From: Eonycteris spelaea
Taxonomy: Eukaryota; Chordata; Mammalia; Chiroptera; Pteropodidae
DNA length: 64,000 nucleotides
Assembly: GCA_003508835.1 (NCBI GenBank)
Contig: PUFA01000203.1
Location: 2,014,501-2,078,500 of the forward strand
Reading direction: 5' to 3'
Made by a program: the position numbers and the translations under genes. The notes under the pieces are model-generated. The model searched no databases. It worked only from the letters and a program-made list of their open reading frames with translations, and was not told the origin of the DNA. Shown piece by piece: positions 47,918 to 60,300 of this stretch. The first letter of the stretch is position 1. Every line of letters begins with the position of its first letter.

Positions 47918-50529
47918 GCCGCGCCCGCGCCGCCGCGCCCGGTATGGGACCTGAGCCGGGTGGTGGTCGCGGTCCTCGGCGCTGCGGAGCCGCGGCGGCT
48001 CTGGGGCTCAAGCCGCGCGCTGCGGGAAAGAAGCGGCTTCTCGCGTCTCCTGTCGGCGCGGCGGAGGCTTTTCCGCTGTCTTCCCGGGAATGCGATCGGG
48101 GACGGCGAGGGGGCGGAGTCTCCGCCCCGGAGGCGGAAGCGCTGGGTCCCGGAAAAAAGGGGTCTTCGGGTGGGATATTCTTCTCCTGGTCCCGCTTATG
48201 CGACGCGAAAGAAGGGCGGCTCACGGGGCGGTGGAGGGGTGCTGAAGCCCCAAAGTTGGGTCAGAACCTAGAGGTTGTCTGAGAAGAGGCGGGCAGAAAT
48301 AACGCGACACGACAAATAGGTCAGGACCCGCTCAGCGCAGAGGACAGAGGGCCAGCCAGAATGAAGACGCGGAGGTCAGAGGTCGGGAGGAGCTTCTGGG
48401 CCCACCGTCCTTTTTTCTCTTACCAAACCTAACGATCCTGCCTCCTGGAAGGCTGAGGATGCAGCAGAGAAAGCGCCCTTAGGGAAGGGGAGGGGGTGCT
48501 GCGTGTTTGCTTTTTTAATAGATTTGGAGTCTAGGAAGATGGTCCCCTCACCTGTCCACTCCATAAACTCCCTAAAAGGCCAAGCTTCCTGTCCTCCCCC
48601 GAGAGGCCTAAGGTGGGGACTTCTGGACACAGCCTGAACAGAAGGTCAATTGAACATCTCGAAGAGAGGAGCATACGTGGCTCTCACCCATCAGCCTTCT
48701 TCGCCTCCGCGCCCTTCCACTCCAGTCTCTGGCTTCCGTGTGACAAGGGGGATCAGAGGACCATTTCACAGAGGCCAGCCTGAGAATTAGCTAACACAAA
48801 GGACAGCAAAGATGAGAGACACACACACAGAGATGTCAAAATTCAATGACATCTTTGATCTTGAAAGCCCTGAACTTTTAGCTTCTGAACCAATAAAGGC
48901 TTCCTTTTTTCTTAGGTGGATTCTGTCACTTTCAACCAAAAGGTTCCTGCCTGCGGCAGCCACATCATACATCAAGGTTCTGTCTTATTCCATCTCCGCT
49001 TATTTCTTCAATCTCATCTGGGCCACCACCGCCAGTTCCACACCAGCTACTGGCAATGTCTTTAACATCCTTGACCACTCTGTCCCTCTTGTCTTCCACA
49101 CTTTGGGGCCTTTTAAACATGTAACCCCATTGGCCCTCTTGTTACCCATTTCCCCTCAACTACCTTATACTTAACTGTGAACATCTGGCAGTTCCTCAAG
49201 AAAGCTGTTCCTGACCAAGGGCTAGGCCAGGTGCCCTGCTGTGTTCCCAGAGGATGTCCAATGATCGGCCTAGGGCTACGGCTGCCTCTCCCACTAGATC
49301 ACGAACCAACACAGAGCCTGACACATCACGAGAGCTCACAAATAAGGGAAACGGCTAGTACAGGACTGACAGCCTTCGACATGTAGGCGGAAAGTCCTCT
49401 CTAAAGGCTCAGCTAAAAGCAACTGAGTTAGCAAGTCCTCAGTTCCCGGAACTGTGGAGGAAGAGCAGGACAAGTGCCAGAAGAGGAGGACCGCAGAGGA
49501 TGCGGGTTGACAGGCCCCTACTGCACGTGGGGTGGCCCTAAGTCTGCACCACAAACCCCAGGGCGTATGCCCGCGTGAAGATGTAATAATCTCAGAAGAA
49601 TTAAAGAAATCCTGAAACCCAGGAAAGGAGTGCAGAATAAAAGCCTAAGGAATAGGCAAGGAATGTGTGCGGTCATGCCACCTAGGGAAAGGACCAAAGG
49701 TAAGAAGAAGACCCACATCTGTCAGGTATCTACTGCAAAGGTGTTGAGGGCACAGTGATCAGAAAGACCTAGTGCCAGCTATAAAGGAAATCACAGTTTG
49801 GCAGCTAAGACATCACACAGTGCAGTGGCTGCTTAGTAGCGATATAAATGAAGAGCTATGGAAGCACAGAGGAGGGCGAGGTTCATAGCGCCTGAGCGCC
49901 TAGAGGGGATGGAGATGAAAACTTAAGATTTGAAAGATGAGAAAGCCAGTGAGACAAGGGGGCTTAAAGGCATTTCGGATTCCTGAAAGAGAGGGACAAG
50001 GAGCCTTACGTGTAGGTAGTACTTAGTGCTTTCCTCTTTTGGTGGATGCTGGGTGATCAAAGGAGGCTGTGACAGTCTTCTTTCCTGAAAACCTCTCCCT
50101 GGAGTGGTGGCTTGTCTCTGGTTTGACAGAGCTGAACATCGTTTGCTTGCTTGGGGTCCTTGGTTGCTCCCTGGTGCTCCTGTCAGGCCCATCGAGGCAG
50201 CCTGCTCACCTTGGCCACTACCTTCTCTTTTTAAATTCCCCAGCGTTTACTTCAAGATTAATTCCAGCCTGGCAGGGAGCTAGTCCTCTCAGCACAACCA
50301 CCCAGTGGCCAAGAAGAGATGGAACACCCTCTCTCCCCCGTGTCTCCCACACATGCTCCTTCCGCATCCTCAGGGAGAAGGTCAGCCAGAGAGAGAAGCC
50401 AGGTCTAGGACGCACAGTGATGACAGATGTAGAAGTATCAGCCCTAAGAAAAAATAGGGACCAGGCAGTTTAGTGACACTCCCTTTGCCTCTGGCGATAA
50501 GGAACATTTTTTCTCTTGAAAGGTTCTCT

Positions 50530-51480
50530 TGAAAGGTATTACAATCAATTTACCCCCCAATGGCACTTAGATACACATACAAAAATTATATAAATTATAA
50601 GTGTACAGCTAGATAAATTTTTCACAACATGAACATAGCCATATAATTCCCACCCAGATTTTTAAAAAATAGACTACTACTAATAGCCGGGAGTCATCAT
50701 TAGGTCCCCCCCAAGTCATTATTCTCTCCTCTCAAAAACAACATGGTGAGGGCGGGGAGGAAGGGGAGTGACTGCTCGCTCAGTGGGTACTGCTTAAAGT
50801 TCTTGAACTAGAGAGAGATCATGGTCACACAACACTGAATATACTGAATTGTTCACTTTAAAATGGTTAAAATGGTAAATTTTGTGTTGTTTGTATTTTC
50901 TCACAATTAAAAAAAAAAAGACTAAAAAAAAGGAATCACTATCCTGACTTCCCACAGCACAGATCAACTTTGCCTGATGAATTTCATATCAATGGAATCA
51001 TGATCTTTTGTGTGCATATTTTTCTCACATTCTGGTAGTGAGAATCATGGACATGGCTGAATGTAGTTGTGGTTTATTCATCTTCACTGCTGAAGAGTAT
51101 TCCATTCTATGAACATACCATCACTTATTTGCATTGTTTCCTACTTTGACTATCAAAAATATTTCTATGAACATTCTTATTCATGTTTTGGCATACAAAT
51201 ACATGCATGTCTGCTGGGCACGTAACTAAATCGCATAATTTTACTTTTTAAAAAGGAGCACACTGTAACATAGCTTTGTAACCTTCCTTTTTCATTTACT
51301 ATTTCTCAGGCATCTAAATATCAATGAGTATTCCTTGATGACTATTGTTGCACAGTATTCCATTGTGGGTACATTTTGTACATACCTTTAATAATTTCCA
51401 AGTGAAACTGCTGGGTCAGAGGTTTTAAAGTTTATGATTATTTAATTATGTGTTGCTAAATTGACCTCCAGAAAGAGTGA
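50530..51480 (+). repeat. old L1 3' fragments
   Basis: Includes 'gaattgttcactttaaaatg', 'gttaaaatggtaaattttgt', an A-rich end at about 50910-50930, and a second piece with 'gagtattccattctatgaac'. Ancient and decayed, probably two or more insertions. Confidence 0.6.
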
Positions 51481-51589
51481 TACTGTCAGGCTCACTTTGG
51501 GGCCTCAGGCTAAAGCACGAAGCCGGTATCTCCACAATCTGCTAGGCTGAGCTCTCTCCTCTTCTAAATAAATTCCTCCTTTGTTTTAG

Positions 51590-51990
51590 GGCCTTTCTTC
51601 TCAACCTCTTTCTACTCCAGGGCCTAGATCTTTCAGACTGTCACCTCCACTTCCATCTAAGTAACTTCTACATTCACATTCTTTCTTGGGATTCATCCTA
51701 ATTTCACCTTCCAGGCCCTTACCTTTCTCCATCTCTATTGTCCATAGCACTGTATTACAGTTGATTATATCTGTCTCCAGTTCATCCATTACCATGTGCT
51801 CCTGAGGGCAGGAGTAAGAAAAACAACAAAAACGATAGAGTAGCAGCTGCCATGTAAGAAGCCCCCTCTTTGTGCCAGGAATGAGGCCAGGTGCCCACCA
51901 CAGGGACTGTATCTTATTTGTCTCTGCATCCCCAGTGCCCACCTCAGTTCCTGGCGAAGTGCAAGTGCTCAGGATGTATTTGTTGAGCCG
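51590..51990 (+). repeat. L2 LINE 3' region
   Basis: Ends with 'tctgcatccccagtgcccac', 'ctcaggatgtatttgttgag', the standard L2 3' terminus. Confidence 0.7.
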
Positions 51991-52329
51991 ATGACAGAAT
52001 GCTATGCTTCTGGGAGTGAGTCAAAGGAAAAGGCTGCTCACCCTGCTCCTGACAAACATATCTGCTCACTCTGATAACGCATGACCTTTGGAAGGGGAAA
52101 AAAAAAGTGCCTACAATCCATTTTATATACAGCAGCCAGAATGATCTTTTAAAGTTTAAAATCAGATCGTGCCACACATAGCTTAAAATCTTTCAATGTT
52201 TTCCCACTGTACTTTGAATAAAACCCAAACAACTTACTGTGGTCTCCATAATCCACTCTCTGCTTTCTTCACTGGCCTCACTCCTACCCTTCCTTTCACT
52301 AGACTCAAGGTATGCTGACCACTGTTTTT

Positions 52330-52510
52330 TTAAAAACCAAGTTTATTTACTATGTGCACTTAATCCTCCCAACAGCCTTATGAGGTAGGTACTATTATGA
52401 TCTCCACGGTACAGATGCGGAAACTGAAGTGCACACAGGCTAAGTCACCCCATTAACAGCTGGCAGAGCTGGGGTTTAAAGTCCATGCTCTCAGGCAGTA
52501 CATCATTAGC
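52330..52510 (-). repeat. MIR SINE
   Basis: Inverted MIR: 'tttactatgtgcacttaatc', 'cttatgaggtaggtactatt', 'acagatgcggaaactgaagt', 'gctggcagagctggggttta'. Confidence 0.85.
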
Positions 52511-52559
52511 TTCCTTCTTCTAGATGGTGCCACCTTCATTCTCACTTGGGTTCTCTGAG

Positions 52560-52830
52560 GTCGCTGCTCTCTGCTGGAATGCTCTCTCCCAGCCCCAGCC
52601 AGGCCTGCCTTCTCTTCATCAGATCTCAGCTCAAGCACTACCCTCCCTAAGGAGACCTCCCCTGACTCCTGGACTTAAAAGTAACCCCCAGGGGCAGTCT
52701 ACCATGTGACCCTACTTTTTATTCCTTGTATCTACTTACCAGTCTGATCTTCTGGCCATTCATTCATCTAGTATCTGACTCTTTGCCCTAGAATGTAAGC
52801 GCCATGAGAGCGCTGAGTCGGCCCTGCCTA
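52560..52830 (+). repeat. L2 LINE 3' region
   Basis: Typical text 'tctgctggaatgctctctcc', 'agatctcagctcaagcacta', 'agaatgtaagcgccatgaga'. Confidence 0.7.
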
Positions 52831-53269
52831 GTTCATCGAGCCCTACCGCAGGCTAACGCCTGCCCTTGGCAAAGGAACGCCAGCTCCTGGGCTCTGCAAC
52901 CAGCTTTGTCCTTTGCGATAGTGCCACCTAGTGAGGGCCCGGAGGCACTGCCGCCTACTCTGGCAACTGTCAAGACCACTGCGACAAGGTGTTGGCCAGT
53001 TAGGTTTGATACGGTGAACGTGGTCCGCCCGAGCCCATCCCCTTCCATTTCACCGCCAGGCTAATGATTCAGACTAGGGATGCCCTCCTTCCGTGAAACT
53101 GAAGGAAGCCCAGGACGCCCCTTCTCCAGCTTCGTCCAGATCTCTGGGGTCTGATAAGCGCAAAAGGTCAGCTACCGACTACTCTCCACGCATAAGGGAC
53201 CAGCGATCTATCTATCCACAGGGTGCTGCATGGTGTCCTCGCAACAAATCCTTAGCAGTTGGCAAAGCA

Positions 53270-53400
53270 GGCATTCCCTGCATCAGAGAGTCATTGTACA
53301 GATGAGGAAACTGCGGACAGGTGGTTAACCCAAGGTCATACAACGAAGTAGCGGCAGGGCCGGGGCGCGAATCCACGCCTCTGGCTGGGGCCTCGGCTCC
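53270..53400 (-). repeat. MIR SINE fragment
   Basis: Inverted MIR: 'tgtacagatgaggaaactgc', 'ggttaacccaaggtcataca', 'agcggcagggccggggcgcg'. It borders the UBE2Q1 CpG island. Confidence 0.7.
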
Positions 53401-53976
53401 TTCCCCAACCACACGCCCCTCATTCGGTGAGGAAACAGAGCATGCCCAACCCCACGGGGACACGGGATCGGGGACCAGCGAGGGGACGCAGGGTAAAGGC
53501 GACACAGTGGCGACCGCAGCTCTCCCCCTTCCTTCGCTGCCCACCAAGCGCCGGGCACGCTCGCCGCAGCGGGGAGGCGGGGAACCCGACCCAGGTCAGC
53601 AACACGGTCCGCGCAGGGAGCCCCTGGGAGCACGCGGCGCCCGGTCACGTGAGAGGGGAGCGCCGGCGCGAGCCGACGCGCGCACGCACGCACGCCGTAC
53701 GTAAACACGCACGGAGGCGCCGAAAGCGGCGAGCCCGAAGCCCTGGGTCACATGTGGAGGGTGGCAGTCGAGAACAAGGGGGCGGGAAAGAAGGAGCGAT
53801 CACGTGGAGGAGGCCGGAGTGGGGAGGTCACGTGAGGGGCCGGAGGCGGGGCCGCCGAGGAGGAGGAGGGGCGCGCGGCTTCCGGCGGCTGGGGGGCCGG
53901 CGAGCGGAGGGGGGGCCCTGTCCCGGAGGTGGCGGCGGCGCCATCTTGGCGAAGGGGGGATCAGGAAGTGCGGACC

Positions 53977-54004
53977 GCGGCGGCGGCGGCGGCGGCGGCG
54001 GCGG
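53977..54004 (+). repeat. UBE2Q1: (CGG)n trinucleotide repeat in UBE2Q1 5'UTR
   Basis: About nine uninterrupted CGG units, roughly 60 bp upstream of the UBE2Q1 start codon. Confidence 0.9.
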
Positions 54005-54065
54005 AGCCCGGAGCGGAGGCCGGAGGCTCCCGGCCCGCCGGCCCCGGAACGGAGCGGAGCGGAGG

Positions 54066-54385
54066 ATGCAGCAGCCGCAGCCGCAGGGGCAGCAGCAGCC
54101 GGGCCGGGGCAGCAGCTGGGGGGCCAGGGGGCGGCGCCGGGGGCCGGGGGCGGCCCGGGGGGGGCCCGGGGCCGGGGCCCTGCCTGAGGCGGGAGCTGAA
54201 GCTGCTCGAGTCCATCTTCCACCGCGGCCACGAGCGCTTCCGCATTGCCAGCGCCTGCCTGGACGAGCTGAGCTGCGAGTTCCTGCTGGCCGGGGCTGGC
54301 GGGGCCGGGGCGGGGGCCCGGACCGCAGCTCCCCGCACGGGGGTCGGTGCCCGGGGATCCCGTCCGCATCCACTGCAACATCACG
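54066..54385 (+). CDS. UBE2Q1: UBE2Q1 exon 1
   Basis: Starts [14 protein letters not shown] runs are one base short at about 54101 and 54160, and a C/G base is missing at about 54315. Between these points [38 protein letters not shown] and [20 protein letters not shown] read cleanly, and [12 protein letters not shown] ends the exon before GTGAGG. Confidence 0.9.
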
Positions 54386-57300
54386 GTGAGGAGCCCCTCG
54401 CGTGCGCCTCTCTGGGGGCCCCTTGTCAGGGACTCGGGGTCCCCCCACACCGCTCTCTGGTCTGGGAAGACCTGGGAGGCCGAGTCCGCTCCTGAGGCTC
54501 GGTCCCTGCTCTGCCGGTTACTTGTTTCTGGGGCTGGAGGTTCTGCCCAGCACCCAGAATCTCTGCCATCGACCCTTCATAGTGAGGGACACCCCAACAT
54601 ATGGCGCCTCCGCTGCCCCTTGCCACTGTCCCACCCACATCCCAGGGTTCAGGACCTGTCGTTTTGGCCACTCCGCGACTTTACCTTGCCACCTCGCAGC
54701 GCCCTTTCCTTCCCCTCGCTCGTGCCAAGGTGCCAGGCCTGTGTACCGACCGCAGCTGGAAGGACTTGGCTCGGACCTCGGCACGTTTCCGTGCTGCCCC
54801 CTGCTCAGTAGTAGTACCTTTGACTTAGGACGTTGCCACCTGTGGGATCCCCGCCCAGGCACCTCTAATGCAGCCTTTCTCTGCTCTCTGAATTTTGTCA
54901 AGGGGCGAGTGGCAGTGCCCTGACCCCGTCTTCCTTTCCTGTGGACTCCCCTTTATTCTGGTGTAACCTGTAACTCTTCTTCTGCCCCAGCTGGTCCTAG
55001 GTCTGCCACTCCCCTCCTGTTCCCTCTGAGTCTCCAGTTGTCCTGGGTGGTTTGTTGCCTTTCCTGGTAATGGCGGTGGCATTTGAGGGCTCTCCCATTC
55101 CGAGCAGTGACAGTTCTCTTTCACCCCTGTGGACATCATTCCATCCCAGCCTCATTGGCCTGGGAGACCTTTACATGTCGCCTGCCCAGTCCGCCCTCAC
55201 ACGTCCCCTGGAGAGGGTTGGCCTCTGATCAGCCGGGAATGTCTGGTACTGTGTGGGGTTGCTCTTGTAGTGGCTGCTAATACCTGCTGTGCTAGTTAGT
55301 GTCCTCTCTGCCCAGAGCATTGGTTAGGGAGCCGGGGGACAGTGCTCTATCCAGGCAGGCGGACGGCAAATGGGAATAGTCAGGGAAAAGACAGACCTGT
55401 GAATTGTGTGGTACTTTGGGGCCTGGATTCAGTTTCCGTGGTTCCTGGCTCTCCCTTTCCTCCATCAAACCAGGTCAAGGTTTGGTGAAGCAAACCTCAG
55501 CTTGGGTTGGATGTTGCCCCGCCAAAACTCACGTGTCCCATCTCTCTCTTCTCCCATTTCCTCCCCAGCCACCTTTTTTGCTACTAAAGTAGATTGGAGG
55601 ACTGGGTGTGGCCGAGGGGAAGACCTGAGCAGCTTTGAGCGTTTGTTCTCTGGCACGGAGGGTCGGGGCCAGAGCAGAGCTGAGACACCCGTAGACGGGG
55701 GTGATGTCCCTGGCGTGTGGGGAAACCACAGGGGTCGATTTGAGTTGCTCGTTCCTTGAGGGTAGGTTTGCCCCCTTCTCGCTGCCCTTGCAGTTGCCAG
55801 AGGCTGTCCCCTCTCTGTCTCTGGAAGGAGGTGAGTGTAGAAGCTTCAGTCAGACTCTGGCCGCTGTAAGGGAGGCTCGGCCCGCACTGGCCCCTCGCTT
55901 TGGGCAGAGGGGGAGTCTGGTCAGGCCGCCTTTGGCACCGGGGCTCAGGAATGCTGGGAATGTGAGCAGTGTGGGCTTCTTTCTCCCAGCCTGCTGTGTG
56001 GAGCCCTGCAGCCTACGCCTGGACGGAGAGGGTGGCAGGCTCCCAAGGGAGCGGTGGGGAGACTTGGCCTCTGCGGGGTTCTGCCGAGAGCGGGGTACGG
56101 CGCTTCCTCGTGCTGCCCTTGCGCTCTAGGTGCTGGAGGTCCACTCGGTGTGACCCTCCCTGCCCCAGCTAAACGGGAGCGGCCTGCGCGTGTCCGGTCC
56201 GCGGCAGCGTGGCTGCTGAGGGGGTTCCTCCCTCGGCTGATGGAGCGGGGTTGGACGACAGCGCTGGGGGCGGGAGGACCTCGAGTCCAGAACCTGCCTG
56301 GGTCAGACACAGGCCTGCCGAGCTGGGCCTCCGCGCGCGTGTGGGGTCGCTGGGGCAGGAGCAGCGGGCAGGCGAGGTCCAGCCCTCCCCAGAGCCGCCC
56401 ACCTTGACCGCTCGCCCTGTCTCTTCCCCTCAGGAGTCGTACCCTGCTGTGCCCCCCATCTGGTCGGTGGAGTCCGATGACCCTAACTTGGCTGCTGTCT
56501 TGGAGAGGCTGGTGGACATAAAGAAAGGGAATACTCTGGTGAGGGGCCGGGTGCTGGCGTGGGGTGCGCTTTCTTCCCGCGAGGCCCACGTGGTGAAGAC
56601 TGCCCACGAGAGGGAGCCGCGTCTGGAAAGTGGGTGGTGCACTGGGCTGAAGCTCTGGGGCAGACTTCTCGGGGAGCTCGCTTGCCGAAGCTCCGGGCCG
56701 AAGCGCTGGGCCAGCCCGTAAGCCCACTCCCCCGGCCGCGCGGCCTGGGGCTTAGAGAGCTGAGCGCTCTCCAGCACACCTGTCTGGCTGGGATGGGGCA
56801 GTGACGCCCCTGTGGCCCCCCGCAGCTGCTGCAGCACCTGAAGAGGATCATCTCGGACCTCTGTAAGCTCTATAACCTCCCGCAGCACCCGGACGTAGAG
56901 ATGCTGGACCAGCCCCTGCCCGCGGAGCAGGTGAGCGCGGGCGGCCCGGCCCACACGTGCCCCTCCCCGTCCCACACATGCCCGTGCTGGACGCTCGGCC
57001 TCTTTTCTCCTCCAAATGGGGGTCACCTAGGCCCTGTCAGAACCCTCTCCTGGGCAGGGCCCCTCAGGTAGAGACGAGGGACCTCTGATTAGTGGCAGTG
57101 CTGGCCATTGGGGCCTCAAGTTCCCCTTTAAGAGCCAAGAAGGCGCAGTCGGTCTAGCGACAACTGTGTAAAGGAGGAGTGCTTGGGGGAATTAGACTGG
57201 GATTCGTGAGGTGGGTGACAAACAGCCACTTTCCTTCTCCTTTGTTCTTTGGCACGTGGTAGGAGGAGAGTAATGGGCTAGTGGTGAAGTCGTTCCCGGG

Positions 57301-60300
57301 CTGTCACGTCCACTCAGACCCGGCTGGGGCAGAGGCTGGCAGCGTCACGGACAGGCACATGGCCCCGGCCCTGGAGGCTCCGGGGAGGTCACAGGCTGTG
57401 TCCCAGGACTCCTCGGGGCTCTGATCTCCCTTCTCTCCTCTCCCCCTGCAGTGCACACAGGAAGACGTGTCTTCAGAAGATGAAGATGAGGAGATGCCTG
57501 AGGTAGGCTGGCCACCACGGGTGGCATTGGCGGAAGCTCTTTCAGGCAGCAGCGCCGAGCGCCCGCAGCGCAGAGCTGCAGTGTAGAACGGGGGAGAGGA
57601 AGGTGCCAAAGGGAGAGAGACTCACTGACCCGGGGGAGCCGCCAGGTGCTAGGAGAGGCAGGGCGCCCACACCCAGGCACTGGGGATGGCAAGGTGCAGG
57701 CCCGCTCGCGGTGCCGGGTGGCGGCAGGTGCCGGTGGTGCCCCGTGGCCAGACCTGCATGCGTCCGCACGCTGTCTCAGCTGGGGAGTTTCACCAGATCT
57801 CACTAAGCTGCAGGGATTTTTTTTGTATAAAACGGGGTTATGATGTCTACTACGTGTGGTTGGCTGAATGAGACATTGCATGCAAAATGCTTCATATAGT
57901 ATGTGGTAAGTGCTAGATTTTATCTGATATACTCTAAAAACAGGCATTTTTGCAGAATACAGTATAGCAATTAAGAACTTGAGCTTCAGAGCCAAACAGA
58001 ATTTGATTCACATTTTATCTCAGAGTCTTGTGACTTTCGGCGTGCAAATTAACCTCCCTAGTAGACCTCAGCTTCATCTGTGAAATGGGAGCGCTGGGAA
58101 CAGCGCGGTGGCCGTGGCTTAAATGAGCCTGTGTGCGCCACATCTGTACAGCACCCCCCTCCACCACCACCAGAATGGGCAATCAGCAGACGGCGGCAGC
58201 CACTGCAGTAACTAGGGTGGTGTCACTGCAGGTCACTCTGGTGGCCTTGTTTCCCAGCTTTGGATTAATGTCCCAGAGTCTACAACTCCTGTGACTTTGT
58301 TAGGGCCTTAAGACACGTGCAGGACTGCTGACGTGAACTTACTTCGCTCAGACAGTGGGGAGCCTGCTGGGCCACCCCTCCAGGTCTGCCGGGGCCAATC
58401 TGGGTGGGGCTCCTCCCCCACGCACCGCAAGCTGCTCGGTCACTTAGAGGAGGAGACCCCCCCATCTTGACATGTCCCGTCTCCCATCTGGACTTCCTTC
58501 CCCGCCTTTGCATCCGTGGCTCAGCCCCTGGGCTGGAGGGCAGGAGACTCTGGTCCAGTTTCTCCCATAGACTGGAGCCTGAGGACTCCCAGTACAGCAG
58601 TCACCATGTGAAACATGAGCTTCGAGTCACAGTGTCAGGCCAAAGTCATTCTAGGAATTAAGCGTTTCTGCTGCTAAGGGAGATTTTCAGGATGGCTGGG
58701 GCAGGGTCGGTCTGGGGGGCAGGAGGGTCAGTCCCTGCGGCTTTCCCTGGGCCCTGACGTCGCGCCGTTGCGGGCGAGCAGACTGGGAGGCACGACGCGT
58801 CTTGTCCTTGTGGTTGGAGGCCACAGGGTGGGAGCCATTCCAGACGCAGAGAGGGCGCTCAGCACCTTAGGGGCCGGAGACGCCACCGCTCCTTAACTTG
58901 CCAAGTGGGACTCGGGTGGTGCCGGCCCTCCACAGCCTTTGTTGGTTTCTTTCCTTCTCTGCCCCCGCCGACCCCAGGACACAGAAGACCTAGATCACTA
59001 TGAAATGAAAGAAGAAGAGCCAGCCGAGGGCAAGAAATCTGAAGATGATGGCATTGGAAAAGAAAACCTGGCCATACTAGAGAAAATTAAAAAGAACCAG
59101 AGGCAAGATTACTTAAACGTACGTACTTTCTAGGGAGAGGCTGGGTCGAGGGGTCGGAGGACGCTGGCTGGGAGGTGGCAGGCCATCACGTGTCCGTCTA
59201 GGGGACAGACCTCTTTCTGGACGGGTTATGGGCGTACCTAAGCCTTGCCTGAATCCGGAGTAAGCGGCCAGCCTGCCCCTAAGGTCTGGAACACGTGTTC
59301 CCAAGCCCCGGGATAGTGACATGTTTCTGTCTTCCGCGCCTGCTTGCAGGGGGCAGTGTCTGGCTCGGTGCAGGCCACTGACCGGCTGATGAAGGAGCTC
59401 AGGGACATCTACCGGTCACAGAGCTTCAAAGGCGGTGAGTCTGCCCTGGGCGGGGCCTGAGCATGTGCCTCTCACAGAGGAGGGCACGGTAGGGGCCAGG
59501 GGCCCAGCAGCTTTGGGACGCATGAACTTGTCACGCCAGGAGGGGCCTTCCTCGGGCCAGTGGTTTAGGCTGGCGCCTGTCCATTGGAGCCTTGGTGACT
59601 TTTTCTCCTGGCCTGGGGAGGCAGCGCTCCCCTCCTGGACCATCCTTGTGACTCAGCCCGTCTTCTTCCTGCTTTCCAGGAAACTATGCAGTGGAACTGG
59701 TGAATGACAGTTTGTATGACTGGAATGTCAAACTCCTCAAGTGAGTGGGACTCAGGCGGAACCAGCATGCCGGGAATGTTCAGGGCGGTCCGGGAGTGGG
59801 GACCGGGCGTGGGCAGTGGTTTATCCCTCTTCTGCGGGCCGGGGGCCAGCCAAGGCTCCCAAGCTGGGACCAGGGGCCTGAGCCCCAACTCACTCCCTAG
59901 GGTCGACCAGGACAGCGCTTTGCACAGCGATCTCCAGACCCTCAAGGAGAAGGAGGGCGCCGACTTCATCCTCCTCAACTTCTCCTTCAAGGTGAGCCTG
60001 GCCTCGTGCCGCCCACTTCGGCCCAGGCCTCCCCGTCCCCGCCAGTCCCTGGAGGACACCGGCCTCCTGCCCTGACCACTGCCTCTGTCTCTCTCTCAGG
60101 ACAACTTTCCCTTTGACCCACCGTTTGTCAGGGTTGTGTCTCCGGTCCTGTCCGGAGGGTGAGTGGCTCTGCAAGGGCAGAGGGCAGCCGCTGTGACCGG
60201 GGGTGTGGGAGGGGCGTGGAGCTTGGGCCAGGCACAGCTGACTAACCCTTCTCCCGCAGGTATGTCCTGGGCGGAGGTGCCATCTGCATGGAACTCCTCA

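Larger units (their letters stand above)
48260..53400. other. intergenic between CHRNB2 and UBE2Q1, repeat-rich
   Basis: The gap between two divergent promoters. It contains L1, L2 and MIR fragments (listed) and no exon I can support. Open frames here are short and of no recognised family. Confidence 0.6.
53430..54420 (+). promoter_or_regulatory. UBE2Q1: CpG-island promoter of UBE2Q1
   Basis: CpG-rich island covering exon 1. Seen in it: CACGTG motifs at 53646-53651, 53801-53806 and 53829-53834, all with a 5' T, and a YY1-type CCATCTTGG at 53941-53949. YY1 sites are common near starts of TATA-less housekeeping promoters. Confidence 0.7.
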
